Below are positions 1-8,235 of a stretch of 12,189 nucleotides of DNA, in pieces (positions within the stretch are counted from its first letter, which is position 1; each line of letters begins with the position of its first letter). This stretch comes from Firmicutes bacterium UBA1393 (GTDB lineage: Bacteria; Bacillota; DTU025). Made by a program: the position numbers and the translations under genes. The DNA lies in contig DBQN01000001.1 of assembly GCA_002305255.1 (NCBI GenBank), positions 166 through 12,354 on the forward strand. The letters run 5' to 3'. Under the pieces are notes generated by a model. The model was not told where the DNA came from. It ran no database searches and saw only the letters and a program-made list of their open reading frames with translations.

Positions 1-7
1 AAAGGGC

Positions 8-1882
8 TTGATCGTCAAGCAAGTTAGACTACTGCAGCGACGTAATCTCCTGCTCGACTCCATAGTATTGCTGGCCGCCGACGTTCTCGGCGTGATCATA
101 AGGTTCGAAGGCATGATCCCCGAGGGGCTGCTGGCGAGCACGCTCGTCACTGCGGTGTTTGCAGTTCCTATGCGCGTGATCGTGCTGGCGATGTTCGGCA
201 TGTATCAGCGGCTGTGGGAGTATGCCACCGTACGCGACCTTGCCGCAGTGGCCTGCGGCGTAAGTGGAGCGTACCTGGTCGCCCTTGTGCTCGTCGCCCT
301 CACACCGTTGGCCTGGTCACGTGGATCTGCGCTGGTATCGTACATGCTTGCGATGAGCATGATCGGTTTCTCACGTTTCAACACTCGCATCAGTGCTGAA
401 CTCATCAACAACAAGAACGGGAACGGGCAGACTCGGCCGGCCAGAGCCTCAATCACTTCAGTACTAATTGCCGGCGCCGGCTCTGCCGGCAGCATGGTGG
501 CGAAGGAACTCGCTGCTCACCCTGAGATGGCCAGGAGAGTCATCGGTTTTGTGGACGATGACCCCGTGAAGCGCGACTCGGTGCTGTGCAGCCTGCCCGT
601 GCTGGGCAGCCTGACCGACATCCCTGAGCTCGTCAAAGAACATCACATAGGCGAAGTCATCGTTGCCATGCCGTCGGCCCCCGGACGGACTATTCGCGGA
701 GTAGTGGACGCCTGCAAGCCATTGAAAGTGCGCATACGCACGTTGCCCGGAGTCTACGAGTTGGTAGACGGCAAGGTCAGCATCAAGCAACTCCGCGACA
801 TCGAGATAGAGGATCTCCTTGGACGGGAGCCCGTGCACCTCGATATGGAGAGCACAGGCGCGTATCTCACCGGTGCTACTGTATTGATCACCGGCGCTGG
901 CGGCTCCATTGGCTCGGAGATATGTCGGCAGATCACGCGATTCAAGCCCAAGAGCATCGTGTTGCTGGGCCACGGCGAGAACAGCATCTTCGAGATACAG
1001 CAGGAGTTGAAGCGCAAGTATCCGAACCAGCGTACCGCGGCGGTGATAGCGGACATCCGCAACGAAGAGCGGATAGACAAGGTCTTCGAGTTACACAAGC
1101 CCGACGTGGTGTTTCATGCGGCCGCCCATAAGCATGTGCCCCTCATGGAGGAGAACCCCGAGGAGGCACTGACCAACAATGTGTACGGTACCAGGAACGT
1201 CGCCAGGGCCGCCGACAAGCACGGCGTGAAGCGCTTTGTGATGATTTCTACCGACAAGGCCGTGAATCCCGTGTCCGTGATGGGAATGAGCAAACGTACC
1301 GCCGAGATGGTCGTGCAGAGCATCGGTGCCAACAGCAAGACCAAGTTCATGGCCGTGCGCTTTGGCAACGTGCTGGGCAGCCGCGGGAGCGTCGTGCCCA
1401 TCTTCCGCAAGCAGATCGCCGAAGGCGGACCGGTGACCGTGACCCATCCCGATATGACCCGCTATTTCATGACCATCCCCGAGGCCGTGCAGCTCGTGAT
1501 CCAAGCAGGCTCCATGGGGCAGGGCGGCGAGATTTTCATCCTCGACATGGGCGAGCCGGTGAAGATAACCCAGCTAGCGGAGGACATCATCAGGCTATCC
1601 GGCCTGGAGCCCGGGAAGGACATCGAGATGGTGTTTACCGGCGTAAGACCGGGGGAGAAGATGTACGAGGAGATCCTCACGACGGAGGAGCGGGCGGTAG
1701 CGACAAAGCACAGCAAGATATTCGTTTCGAAGGATTCGCAGGTACACGGTGGTGAACTCGTGGCGGCGTTGGAGAAGGCCGCGGCGGGGGAAGGACCAGG
1801 GGAAGTAGCCTGTGAACAAGAGGAACAGCGAGCGGTTTCAACAATGGGTTTCCGCGCCGTGGATGACTCTGCTGTTGTATAG
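8..1882 (+). CDS. Membrane-anchored nucleotide-sugar 4,6-dehydratase (WbpM/CapD/PglF type)
   Basis: This protein (624 residues as read) should convert a UDP-HexNAc to a 4-keto-6-deoxy sugar nucleotide, the first step to deoxyamino sugars of surface glycans. The N-terminus (about 1-125) is rich in hydrophobic helices and carries the family-typical pattern around YQRLWEYATVRDL (66-78). A first Rossmann-like domain starts at VLIAGAGSAG (152-161). The catalytic SDR domain starts with the NAD-binding GAGGSIG (296-302), followed by HAAAHKHVP (370-378). STDKAVNP (414-421) and the MxxxK motif M425/K429 replace the usual YxxxK, as known for WbpM/PglF enzymes. Length is normal for the family. The TTG at 8 is the first start visible, but the frame is open to the window edge and the AAAGGG before it lies too close to be a good ribosome site, so the true start may lie upstream. 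The last 30 or so residues look unlike the family. Family identity is secure; the exact sugar is unknown. Confidence 0.93.
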   Translation: MIVKQVRLLQRRNLLLDSIVLLAADVLGVIIRFEGMIPEGLLASTLVTAVFAVPMRVIVLAMFGMYQRLWEYATVRDLAAVACGVSGAYLVALVLVALTPLAWSRGSALVSYMLAMSMIGFSRFNTRISAELINNKNGNGQTRPARASITSVLIAGAGSAGSMVAKELAAHPEMARRVIGFVDDDPVKRDSVLCSLPVLGSLTDIPELVKEHHIGEVIVAMPSAPGRTIRGVVDACKPLKVRIRTLPGVYELVDGKVSIKQLRDIEIEDLLGREPVHLDMESTGAYLTGATVLITGAGGSIGSEICRQITRFKPKSIVLLGHGENSIFEIQQELKRKYPNQRTAAVIADIRNEERIDKVFELHKPDVVFHAAAHKHVPLMEENPEEALTNNVYGTRNVARAADKHGVKRFVMISTDKAVNPVSVMGMSKRTAEMVVQSIGANSKTKFMAVRFGNVLGSRGSVVPIFRKQIAEGGPVTVTHPDMTRYFMTIPEAVQLVIQAGSMGQGGEIFILDMGEPVKITQLAEDIIRLSGLEPGKDIEMVFTGVRPGEKMYEEILTTEERAVATKHSKIFVSKDSQVHGGELVAALEKAAAGEGPGEVACEQEEQRAVSTMGFRAVDDSAVV

Positions 1883-2595
1883 GCCGTCGGAGCTGAAGGA
1901 ACAAGTATCTGGTTGATCCGTGACCTAGGCAGTTACCCAGCCATCGGCGAACGAACCCTGGGACTGAGGGCGGAGTGAGACTGGTGAGTCTTGTCTCGCA
2001 GACGTGTCGCTGACTAGGTAGAGCAGGGCATACCGGATGATGCGTCTGCATGGTCTTGGCCAACCGAATGGCTTCCGAAAGGCCTACTACACGTCACCAG
2101 ATCGAATGCGTCCTCGCACCTTAGTCCGTTCGGCCCCGAATAGGAGCGACTGAAGAGGGCGGTAAGGACAAAGGTGATCGACGTGAGTTCTTCTATCATG
2201 ATGGAGCACCGATGCGGCTGCGACTGCTTATCAGGGAGCCTGCGTCACACAGTGCGCCAGGAGTGATTGCCGGACGTTCTGAACCATCTTAGGGTCGAGG
2301 GAGGCGTAATGCACTGGATCATGGTGACAGTTGCCTCATCACGCACTAATGTGCTTCGAGTGCAGTCCTGCTTTCGTTGCGAGTGCGTATATACTGCTAG
2401 CAGATGATTCGCCTATCTGGTCGCTCTACGCTCCCTTGGGCGGTGGAGGCGCAAGTACAGCCATAGATCGGTTATGCGTGCAACCAGTGACTCTCGTGTG
2501 CAGAAATGACACTATGCCGGCGGCGAGCCTGGCCGCTGTCCGGAGACTTGTCCATCCTGAGCTGCTGAGTTAAGGGAACATCTGCATCCCTAAGT
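1883..2595. other. Gene-poor gap after the dehydratase
   Basis: About 700 bases with no convincing gene on either strand. The only open frames are short and match nothing I recognise: a 34-codon frame from GTG 1812 running out of the dehydratase to 1919, and an 80-codon + frame from TTG 2331 to 2573 with no ribosome site. Small inverted repeats include AGACT-GGTG-AGTCT at 1978-1991, and two palindromes sharing one base at 2387-2403. I see no clear terminator or strong promoter. The stretch may be an eroded gene or a regulatory spacer; nothing decides between these. Confidence 0.5.
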
Positions 2596-2603
2596 AGGGA
2601 GGG
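2596..2603 (+). promoter_or_regulatory. Ribosome binding site deciding a TTG start
   Basis: AGGGAGGG lies nine bases before TTG 2613. It is the only strong purine-rich site near the 5' end of the acyltransferase frame and supports TTG as the start, since no in-frame ATG lies close to the conserved N-terminus. Confidence 0.75.
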
Positions 2604-2612
2604 TTTCTCTGA

Positions 2613-3596
2613 TTGATTGTCCGACGTGCAACACCTGACGATTTTGGCAGTATAGTGGCGCTTATCAACAGAGTATTCGGTCTGGACAGAGACCTCCAGT
2701 GGTTCTTGCACTTTCACCTTGACAATCCAAGGGGGCAATCTGTCCTCTGGGTTGCGGAGAACGATTGCGGTGACATCGTTTCATACCGTTCGATAGTGAG
2801 ATTCTTGGGCGATTACAGAGGCCAAGCGATTGAGTGCGGACAGCTTGCGGACGCATGTACGGATCCGGCCTTACAGGGCAAGGGTGTATACAGTAGGGTA
2901 AATGCTGCAGCTCAAGACGATTTCTTCTCCTCTGGAGGTGACCTGATAGTCGCGTTCCCCAGTGCGCGCAACCATAGTATCCTGACAAGCAAGTTTGGCT
3001 ACCGTGAGGTAGCCAGTATTCGGCAGGGTCTCTGTCCCCTTGACGCGTACCCAAGAAAGAACATGCTAACCAAAGTGTGTAATCAGGGGCATCGGTTAGT
3101 GTTCAGATGTGGTACCCTAGCGGATCGCGATACTCTCATCATTCCGGCTACTGACGGCCTATCTCTCATTCGTACGGCGAGTACTGACTGTCAGGGTCTA
3201 CGGTTCGATCGCAGCACGGAATACCTTCGATGGCGCACCTCGATTCCGGGCAGGACCTACTGGATTGCAGTGTCGGACGTGCATAACCATGCGATTGTCG
3301 GTACCGCCCGGCGAAGCGGGTTACATGTATGTACTGTAGCTGATTTGGTCTGCGACAGTCACTCTGCAAGACTCCGACTGCTGAAAAGGATTCGGAACTG
3401 GGCAAATGAGAATGGATACCAGGGCGTATATGCTTGGCTAGACAAGGATTGGGTGTCCCACAGTCTAGCTGGATTCCTGCCTACAGGTCGTCGCACGCAC
3501 TTGCTCGTGCGATTCCGCGACGGTTTTCCACTCTGTGATCAACTGAGTTCGGAAGAGCAATGGAACCTGAGGTTGCTTGATACTGATGCGTACTAA
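2613..3596 (+). CDS. GNAT-family N-acyltransferase (two-part GNAT)
   Basis: A 327-residue protein with a clear N-terminal GNAT domain: it begins IVRRATPDDF and has the acyl-CoA pyrophosphate-binding motif A at about 85-96, PALQGKGVYSRV, following the beta strand QLADACTD. SARNHSILTSKFGYREV (117-133) matches the later GNAT motif in which the chain ends in a 'GF/Y' turn. The second half has LRWRTSIPG (205-213), TYWIAVSD and a strand-rich tail, resembling the long two-domain GNATs often seen in exopolysaccharide loci, where the second domain is a degenerate GNAT repeat. It probably acylates an amino sugar or another amine in the polysaccharide pathway; the substrate is inferred from context only. 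The TTG start is set by a strong ribosome site. The stop codon lies inside the start of the next gene, so the two are probably translated together. Confidence 0.82.
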   Translation: MIVRRATPDDFGSIVALINRVFGLDRDLQWFLHFHLDNPRGQSVLWVAENDCGDIVSYRSIVRFLGDYRGQAIECGQLADACTDPALQGKGVYSRVNAAAQDDFFSSGGDLIVAFPSARNHSILTSKFGYREVASIRQGLCPLDAYPRKNMLTKVCNQGHRLVFRCGTLADRDTLIIPATDGLSLIRTASTDCQGLRFDRSTEYLRWRTSIPGRTYWIAVSDVHNHAIVGTARRSGLHVCTVADLVCDSHSARLRLLKRIRNWANENGYQGVYAWLDKDWVSHSLAGFLPTGRRTHLLVRFRDGFPLCDQLSSEEQWNLRLLDTDAY

Positions 3597-5160
3597 CGTG
3601 AGTGAGTCATGTGTGGAGTCTACTCGGCACCACCTTTTCTTCCAGACTCGCGGACGAATCGCGGGGGGCCGTGCGTACCAATATGCTCTGGCCTTGCTCG
3701 CCACCGTTGCGATAGTAGTGGCATGGCTGGTCTCCGATTGGCCTCTAGCATACGTCGCTTCATTTGTTTACGCAGCCGCGCTGCTATGCATCTTCGTTGT
3801 GTCGCCTAGATGGAGACTGGCCGCCTTTCTGGTGCTTTTCGTCAGTGGGCCGCCATACTTAGAATACGAGCTAGCGTGGGTGGCGATCACCGGCATTCGA
3901 ATGAGACCAGAGCTTGGACTGAGGAGCCAGCTTACATCTATAGTGTTCTCGGTATACGATCTACTGCTCCTCATTGCGGCTGCGCACTTCACCTACGTGT
4001 CTGCCAAGAAAGGCAGGGTACCCAGGAGCTCAGTGAGTCTCCTGTACTGCACCTCGTTCTTGATTGTCTTGGGCGGCCTGTCGTCACTGAATGCGGCGCT
4101 GGTCACGCCGGGCAATGAGCTGGCTGCTGTATCTGGGTTCATGCAGGTCTTGCGTCCAGCATTGACCGTGTTGTGTGTTCTGGGATCCCGCAGCAATGTG
4201 CTGTTTACTGACGAAGATGCAACTGGTCTACTGATCGGTGCCTTGCTGTTCCTGGGCGAGAGTGTAGTAGTTACGGTGATCAAGTATGGAGCACTGAAGT
4301 TGGGGTCTGCACAGCTATCGGGTCTCCTTCCAGGAGCAGGTGCCACGGGATCATTCCTAGTTCTTCTGGCACCAGCGCTGATCGGAATTGGGCTGTACTC
4401 AAAGTGTCGAAGACGCGGTAAGTACTTTCTAGGCGTCGGCGTGCTCGGTGCACTATACGCAGTTCTAACCCTTTCTCGGGCTTCGCTCGTCGGCCTGGTA
4501 GTCGCCTTAGCAGTTATGGCAATCGTATCACCCTCGAAGGAGACTGCGAGAGTGTTGGTCTTGGTCGGGATGATAGCGGCCATAGCTGCTGTACTAGCCG
4601 GTGGACAGGTATCGGACTACTTCGTCGGCAAGTTTCGCGCCATGTTCGTCGACTCGCCGCTTGACTACTACAATCTTCAGGCGAGGGTGAGAATATGGAG
4701 CACCGGACTAGAGTACCTGCGGCGAAACTGGATGTTGGGCATCGGCCCGAATATGTGGGGTGTACTAACAGTTGGGTCCGGCCATCACCTGCACAACGGG
4801 TACTTGCAGTTGGCAGTAGAATCGGGTCTCATAGCGGCACTTGTCCTAGTAGTGGTGTTGCTCAGGGCCTGTGTCGGACTCTGGCGGTACGCACGGACAT
4901 ACAGAGATCGTCCAGAGAGAGGCGCAAACCTCGGACTTGCTGTGGGCATGCTGTCGGGCATGTGCGGCTACATGGTTACCCAGCTATTTGAGAATTCGAT
5001 TGGTAGTTACCGAGTTACTGCTGTACTGTGGTTGGCGATTACCTATGCTTCGATACTTTCTGCCGCTGGAAGGAAGGCGAACGATGGTTCTGGGCAAGTT
5101 GCGTACCACGGTTCTTATGTTTCACAGGCTTCGGAGGCGGGAGATCGAGAACTCGTTTGA
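3586..5160 (+). CDS. O-antigen ligase/polymerase-family membrane protein (Wzy/WaaL type)
   Basis: A 524-residue integral membrane protein with about ten or more hydrophobic helices across its length, from ALALLATVAIVVAWLV near the N-terminus to TAVLWLAITYASIL near the end. Two features identify the Wzy_C/O-antigen ligase family: TLSRASLVGL at about 295-304, and the long extracytoplasmic loop ending in GIGPNMWG and HLHNGYLQLAVESG (401-414), which holds the conserved HN and E residues before the next helix. Proteins of this kind polymerise lipid-linked repeat units or ligate glycans at the outer face of the cytoplasmic membrane; sequence by eye cannot separate the two roles. I chose ATG 3586, which has GAGGT 12 bases upstream and overlaps the previous gene by 11 bases. 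TTG 3577 and GTG 3598 are alternatives. Its 3' end overlaps the deacetylase gene by 77 bases, so the three genes form one translational block. Confidence 0.87.
   Translation: MRTNVSESCVESTRHHLFFQTRGRIAGGRAYQYALALLATVAIVVAWLVSDWPLAYVASFVYAAALLCIFVVSPRWRLAAFLVLFVSGPPYLEYELAWVAITGIRMRPELGLRSQLTSIVFSVYDLLLLIAAAHFTYVSAKKGRVPRSSVSLLYCTSFLIVLGGLSSLNAALVTPGNELAAVSGFMQVLRPALTVLCVLGSRSNVLFTDEDATGLLIGALLFLGESVVVTVIKYGALKLGSAQLSGLLPGAGATGSFLVLLAPALIGIGLYSKCRRRGKYFLGVGVLGALYAVLTLSRASLVGLVVALAVMAIVSPSKETARVLVLVGMIAAIAAVLAGGQVSDYFVGKFRAMFVDSPLDYYNLQARVRIWSTGLEYLRRNWMLGIGPNMWGVLTVGSGHHLHNGYLQLAVESGLIAALVLVVVLLRACVGLWRYARTYRDRPERGANLGLAVGMLSGMCGYMVTQLFENSIGSYRVTAVLWLAITYASILSAAGRKANDGSGQVAYHGSYVSQASEAGDRELV
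5068..5077 (+). promoter_or_regulatory. Ribosome binding site inside the Wzy gene, deciding the deacetylase start
   Basis: GGAAGGAAGG lies six bases before ATG 5084 and within the coding region of the upstream membrane protein. It supports ATG 5084 over earlier in-frame codons, since the sequence before it in that frame is out-of-frame read of the Wzy gene. Confidence 0.8.
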
Positions 5161-5821
5161 CATAACGGTCGGGACGTTCAGAATGTACCTGGAGGCCATC
5201 GACGAGGCAAGGGTGGCTTCCGGGGCTGTTGATGTGATGATCACGTTCGACGACGGAAATGCCAGCGATATAGAGCTGGCTCTGAGCGAGTTGGTCAGTT
5301 CAAAGAAGACGGCCTCCTTCTTCATCGTACCGAGCCTGGTGGGGTCTAAAGGTTATATGACGTGGGACGATGTAGTGACCTTGAGGATGCATGGGATGGT
5401 TGTTGGATCCCACACTCTGTCACACCGGAATCTGGCGCTGTGCGATCCGCGGACCATAGCATCGGAGCTGACAGAATCGAGAGCGATGATTCAAACGGTG
5501 ACAGGAGTAAGCGTGGATGCCCTGGCACTACCAGGTGGATTTGCGCCACGTGGTATTGGGCGTTACGCTAAGGAAGCAGGGTATTCGTGTGTTCTCACGT
5601 CGAGGCCGGGATACTGGGATCGAAGATCCTTGCTTGTGCCCAGGGTCTGTGCCCGACCGACCCTCACACCCACCGAGCTGAGAGCGGTGCTGACAGGAAC
5701 TGGCTCCGCATACCTTCGATACGAGCAGGTGAAGTACATGGCGAGGAGCGCGATAGGTCCACGAGTTTTCTCGATGGTGTACGATGTATGGTGCCGGTGG
5801 CGAGACCGCGTCATCGGGTAA
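5084..5821 (+). CDS. Polysaccharide deacetylase family protein (NodB domain, CE4)
   Basis: A compact 245-residue NodB-fold protein. The three core motifs are present: ITFDDG (53-58), with the catalytic base and metal aspartates D56/D57; GSHTLSH (108-114), giving metal ligands H110 and H114; and ALPGGF (148-153), matching the active-site groove motif. MFHR at 12-15 and the D94-D95 region (YMTWDDV) match deacetylases of exopolysaccharide clusters. Members remove N- or O-acetyl groups from glycans. No signal peptide is visible, so it probably acts in the cytoplasm on a lipid-linked or nucleotide-linked precursor, unless the C-terminal half interacts with the membrane. The frame is open upstream to 4871, but that part overlaps conserved Wzy sequence; ATG 5084 with its strong ribosome site is the better start. 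The 77-base overlap with the upstream gene implies coupled translation. It is slightly short but has all the catalytic residues. Confidence 0.88.
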   Translation: MVLGKLRTTVLMFHRLRRREIENSFDITVGTFRMYLEAIDEARVASGAVDVMITFDDGNASDIELALSELVSSKKTASFFIVPSLVGSKGYMTWDDVVTLRMHGMVVGSHTLSHRNLALCDPRTIASELTESRAMIQTVTGVSVDALALPGGFAPRGIGRYAKEAGYSCVLTSRPGYWDRRSLLVPRVCARPTLTPTELRAVLTGTGSAYLRYEQVKYMARSAIGPRVFSMVYDVWCRWRDRVIG

Positions 5822-6827
5822 GACAGAGAGTCTGCAGTCGATTACACGAGTAACATGGCGATCGCCGTGTGCGGGAGGCCGGTAGTATTAGGCGCCGATG
5901 CCGTGCCGCCGTGGGATGCGATCACAACTGGAGATAGCTCTATTGAGCGCCTGGGCGATTGGCGCTGGCTCAGTACAGGAGAGTCCATTGGGTGCATGAC
6001 TGCCGATATCCAACGTTCCTTGATAATGCCATATCGACTGGTGCTGTGGAACGGCCACCTCTGGTTGGCATACCATATCTGCGTAGATCTGAGGCAAGCA
6101 TGTCGCGCAACCACCCGCCCTCGGGACAGCCAAGGATAGTCTCCCATAGCAGTTCGGGTTCACAAATGTACACAGAGTGAGTTCGGAGGCGATTGCGCCC
6201 TTGCGATGGCTGGTTCACGAGCGTACTGTCACCAGTCAGGATGGCAATAGCAGGTCGCACTTCAGTAGCACTGGCGATGACATCCTCCCTGAACGTTCAA
6301 AGCAACTGACTCGCAGGCACTGCGAGGTTGAAGGCCCATACCATATGCCAGGATGTACAGAGTGAGCTCGGGCCCAACAGCGATGGGGGAAGGCAGGTGC
6401 GAGGGCTATGCAGCGACCCAGCTCCGACGATGGGGCACTCTCCTGGCTCGACAAGAGGCGACGCCCTCACGTTGAGAGAAGCACTGACCTCATTCGATTG
6501 CGAGAGTTGTCCATTGGGAAGCTTTCGAGCGCCAGCCTTCCGTCTGTCAGTTGAGGTTTGCGCAAGACTCCAACGCGATTCCATGTCGAGGCAGTCGTAC
6601 AGATCCCGCATGGTCTGGGTCCAAACACACAGGAGGCGCTTGGTGCCTAACAGAGTGATGGTGGCGAGTCATGGAGCGGGATCTGGCCAGCACTTGCTTT
6701 CAACTGCGTTCTCTAGTCTGTGCTTGTCATTGGCACAATGGGTAGGGCTAGTGACGATGCGAGCTTGGGTATTGGCAACGTGACGACAAGACTGCCCAGC
6801 ACATGCACAGCGATGGACTCATATGGG
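5822..6827. other. Gene-poor gap between the deacetylase and the GT4 gene
   Basis: About 1 kb without a convincing gene. Open frames here (a 94-codon + frame from ATG 5855, a 151-codon + frame from TTG 6328 and several - frames) lack good ribosome sites and resemble no family I know. The GT4 frame itself is open back to GTG 6720 but that part has no conserved sequence. I see a six-base-pair hairpin AGCGCC/GGCGCT at 5946-5966, the palindrome GGCGATCGCC at 5857-5866, a repeated ten-mer CATACCATAT (6069, 6337), and an imperfect direct repeat at 6166 and 6353. A promoter for the GT4 gene is expected here but no clear -35/-10 pair stands out. It could be one or two badly eroded genes. Confidence 0.5.
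6166..6371 (+). repeat. Imperfect direct repeat pair, 187 bases apart
   Basis: The segment at 6166-6186 (ATGTACACAGAGTGAG then TTCGG) recurs at 6353-6371 as ATGTACAGAGTGAG then CTCGG, differing by a two-base deletion and one substitution. Both copies have CCATA about 20 bases before and GCGATGG some 15-20 bases after. It may be the trace of an old local duplication; length is small enough that chance is possible. Confidence 0.3.
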
Positions 6828-8063
6828 ATGGAGCGATGTGAAGTGGTTATTTGGGTTGTAAACCCGTTCGACGAGCTGCCGGGAGAGCCTGGAAGGCCGG
6901 GGCGCTACCTTACACTTTCAGAAGTCCTTGCGCGTCGCGGACACGAAGTTGTCTGGTGGTCATCGAGTTTTAGCCATCGGTTCAAGAGACAACGCGGCGA
7001 GAATGGCCATGATCAGACACTGTTCTCAGTGAGGTTGATTCATACAAGGCCCTACCAGCGAAATGTAAGTATCGCAAGGATCATCAATCACAGGCAGTTT
7101 GGCATGCGCTTCTACCGCGTCGCACGGCGGCTATTGGAGAATAACCCGACGTTCCGCCCCGACAGGATAATCGCGAGCGTACCACCATTGTCATCAGCAT
7201 CAGCCGCCGTGAAGCTGGGGCATGAGTGGAACGCAAAGGTTATCGTCGACATCCAGGATGCTTGGCCAGAGACATTTGAACGCCTAGTCCCAGGCACCGG
7301 CAGGATTCACCGGGTGCTAGCGCGGACGATATTGGCGCCGCTGTACAGACAGGCTCGACACATATACGCAGCCGCGGACGCGATCACTACCGTTGCCAAG
7401 ACGTATGTGCAGTTATCGGGTGCAAAAGAACGCAATAAACCCTCGCACGTTACATACCTGGGCGCTCCTTTCGACATACTAGATGGTCTGAACCGTGAAA
7501 GCAGGAGCGAGGGACAGCCGTTTGCGTTCGTATATCTGGGTGGCATGTCCGCGAATTACGATCTTGAGACTGTAATACGTGCCGCGAAGTTATTGGAGCT
7601 AGGTAGCCAGGACTTCCGCATACTTGTCGCCGGAATGGGGCCAAGAGAAGACAAGCTCAAGCGGTTAAGCGAGCAACTGGGCGTCCAGGATAGGATCGAA
7701 TTTCGAGGATACCTCGGATACGAGGAAGTGGTAAGACTACTCGGGCAATCTGATTGTGCTCTGAACCCCGTAATGCCTGAATCGTGCTGCGCGATGCCCA
7801 ACAAGGTTGCCGATTATTTCGGTGCAGGTCTTCCAGTAATCAACAGCATTCCAGGAGAGCTGGCGGAGCTAATACGAGTCAATGATGCAGGAGCGTACTA
7901 TCATGCAGGGAGCGCGAAGTCTCTTGCGGCCATCATGGGTGAATACATCAGGCGTCGAGACATGGTAGCGCGGCAAGGGGCAAGCGCACGTCGTGTCGGG
8001 CACGCTCTATTCAGAAGGGAGTCTACGTATCCCGAACTAGCTCGATTCATCGAGGAGTTGTAG
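6828..8063 (+). CDS. Glycosyltransferase family 4 (GT-B fold, WbuB-like)
   Basis: A 411-residue GT-B glycosyltransferase. The N-terminal acceptor domain begins with NPFDELPGEPGRPGRY (12-27) and ARRGHEVVWW (35-44), in the style of WbuB-like enzymes. VDIQDAWPETF lies at 140-150. The donor domain has VYLGGMSANYDLETVIRAA (235-253), VAGMGPREDKL (267-277), EFRGYLGYEEV (291-301), and the nucleotide-sugar site around MPESCCAMPNKVADYFGAGLPV (316-337), where GT4 enzymes carry the E and PNK.DY residues. It should transfer a sugar from a nucleotide donor to the growing lipid-linked glycan at the cytoplasmic face of the membrane; donor and acceptor are unknown. No membrane helix is evident. Start choice is uncertain: ATG 6828 fits the family N-terminus and has a weak TGGA ten bases upstream; ATG 6813 or GTG 6720 would add residues without conserved pattern. 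It precedes the ATP-grasp gene after a 172-base spacer. Confidence 0.88.
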   Translation: MERCEVVIWVVNPFDELPGEPGRPGRYLTLSEVLARRGHEVVWWSSSFSHRFKRQRGENGHDQTLFSVRLIHTRPYQRNVSIARIINHRQFGMRFYRVARRLLENNPTFRPDRIIASVPPLSSASAAVKLGHEWNAKVIVDIQDAWPETFERLVPGTGRIHRVLARTILAPLYRQARHIYAAADAITTVAKTYVQLSGAKERNKPSHVTYLGAPFDILDGLNRESRSEGQPFAFVYLGGMSANYDLETVIRAAKLLELGSQDFRILVAGMGPREDKLKRLSEQLGVQDRIEFRGYLGYEEVVRLLGQSDCALNPVMPESCCAMPNKVADYFGAGLPVINSIPGELAELIRVNDAGAYYHAGSAKSLAAIMGEYIRRRDMVARQGASARRVGHALFRRESTYPELARFIEEL

Positions 8064-8224
8064 TCCAGCCTGCACATGTTCACCAGCTTCATATGAGTTC
8101 CCCTGGTACGGCACGTCCGTTCCGGGGTAAGCTTGGCGCAGACACCAGAGGCACTTCAGAGAATACGACGCGCGGAAGCAGACACCTGTACACAGCCTTC
8201 CAAGTCCAGGATCATGAGTGATGT
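8064..8224. other. Spacer between GT4 and ATP-grasp genes
   Basis: No gene seen. The spacer holds a strong stem-loop at 8101-8127 and ends in the GGAGGA ribosome site of the ATP-grasp gene. It is too long for close coupling of the two genes but short enough for one transcript. Confidence 0.6.
8101..8127 (+). terminator. Strong stem-loop after the GT4 gene (possible attenuator or terminator)
   Basis: CCCTGG-T-ACGG pairs with CCGT-T-CCGGGG around the loop CACGT: ten pairs including one G-U, with one T-T mismatch. It begins 38 bases after the GT4 stop codon. No T-run follows, so it is not a standard intrinsic terminator; transcript stabilisation, processing or attenuation before the ATP-grasp gene is equally possible. 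The pairing is directly visible; the function is inferred. Confidence 0.45.
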
Positions 8225-8230
8225 GGAGGA
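8225..8230 (+). promoter_or_regulatory. Ribosome binding site deciding the ATP-grasp start
   Basis: GGAGGA five bases before ATG 8236 supports that start over GTG 8218 and ATG 8221, which overlap or precede this site and have no comparable signal. Confidence 0.75.
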
Positions 8231-8235
8231 CAGAA

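Noticed and set aside
464..973. A 169-codon - strand open frame
   Set aside because: Shadow of the dehydratase, antisense to its conserved Rossmann motifs.
2331..2573. An 80-codon + frame just before the GNAT gene
   Set aside because: TTG start without ribosome site and no family resemblance.
3993..4583. A 196-codon - strand open frame
   Set aside because: It lies wholly inside the Wzy-type gene, whose family motifs are clear; the - frame is proline, threonine and arginine rich with no motif.
5857..5866. Palindrome GGCGATCGCC containing the cyanobacterial HIP1 octamer
   Set aside because: A single noted copy says nothing about a HIP1-rich genome.
6328..6783. A 151-codon + frame before and overlapping the upstream-extended GT4 frame
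   Set aside because: TTG start with no ribosome site, serine- and arginine-rich low-information sequence, no recognisable domain.
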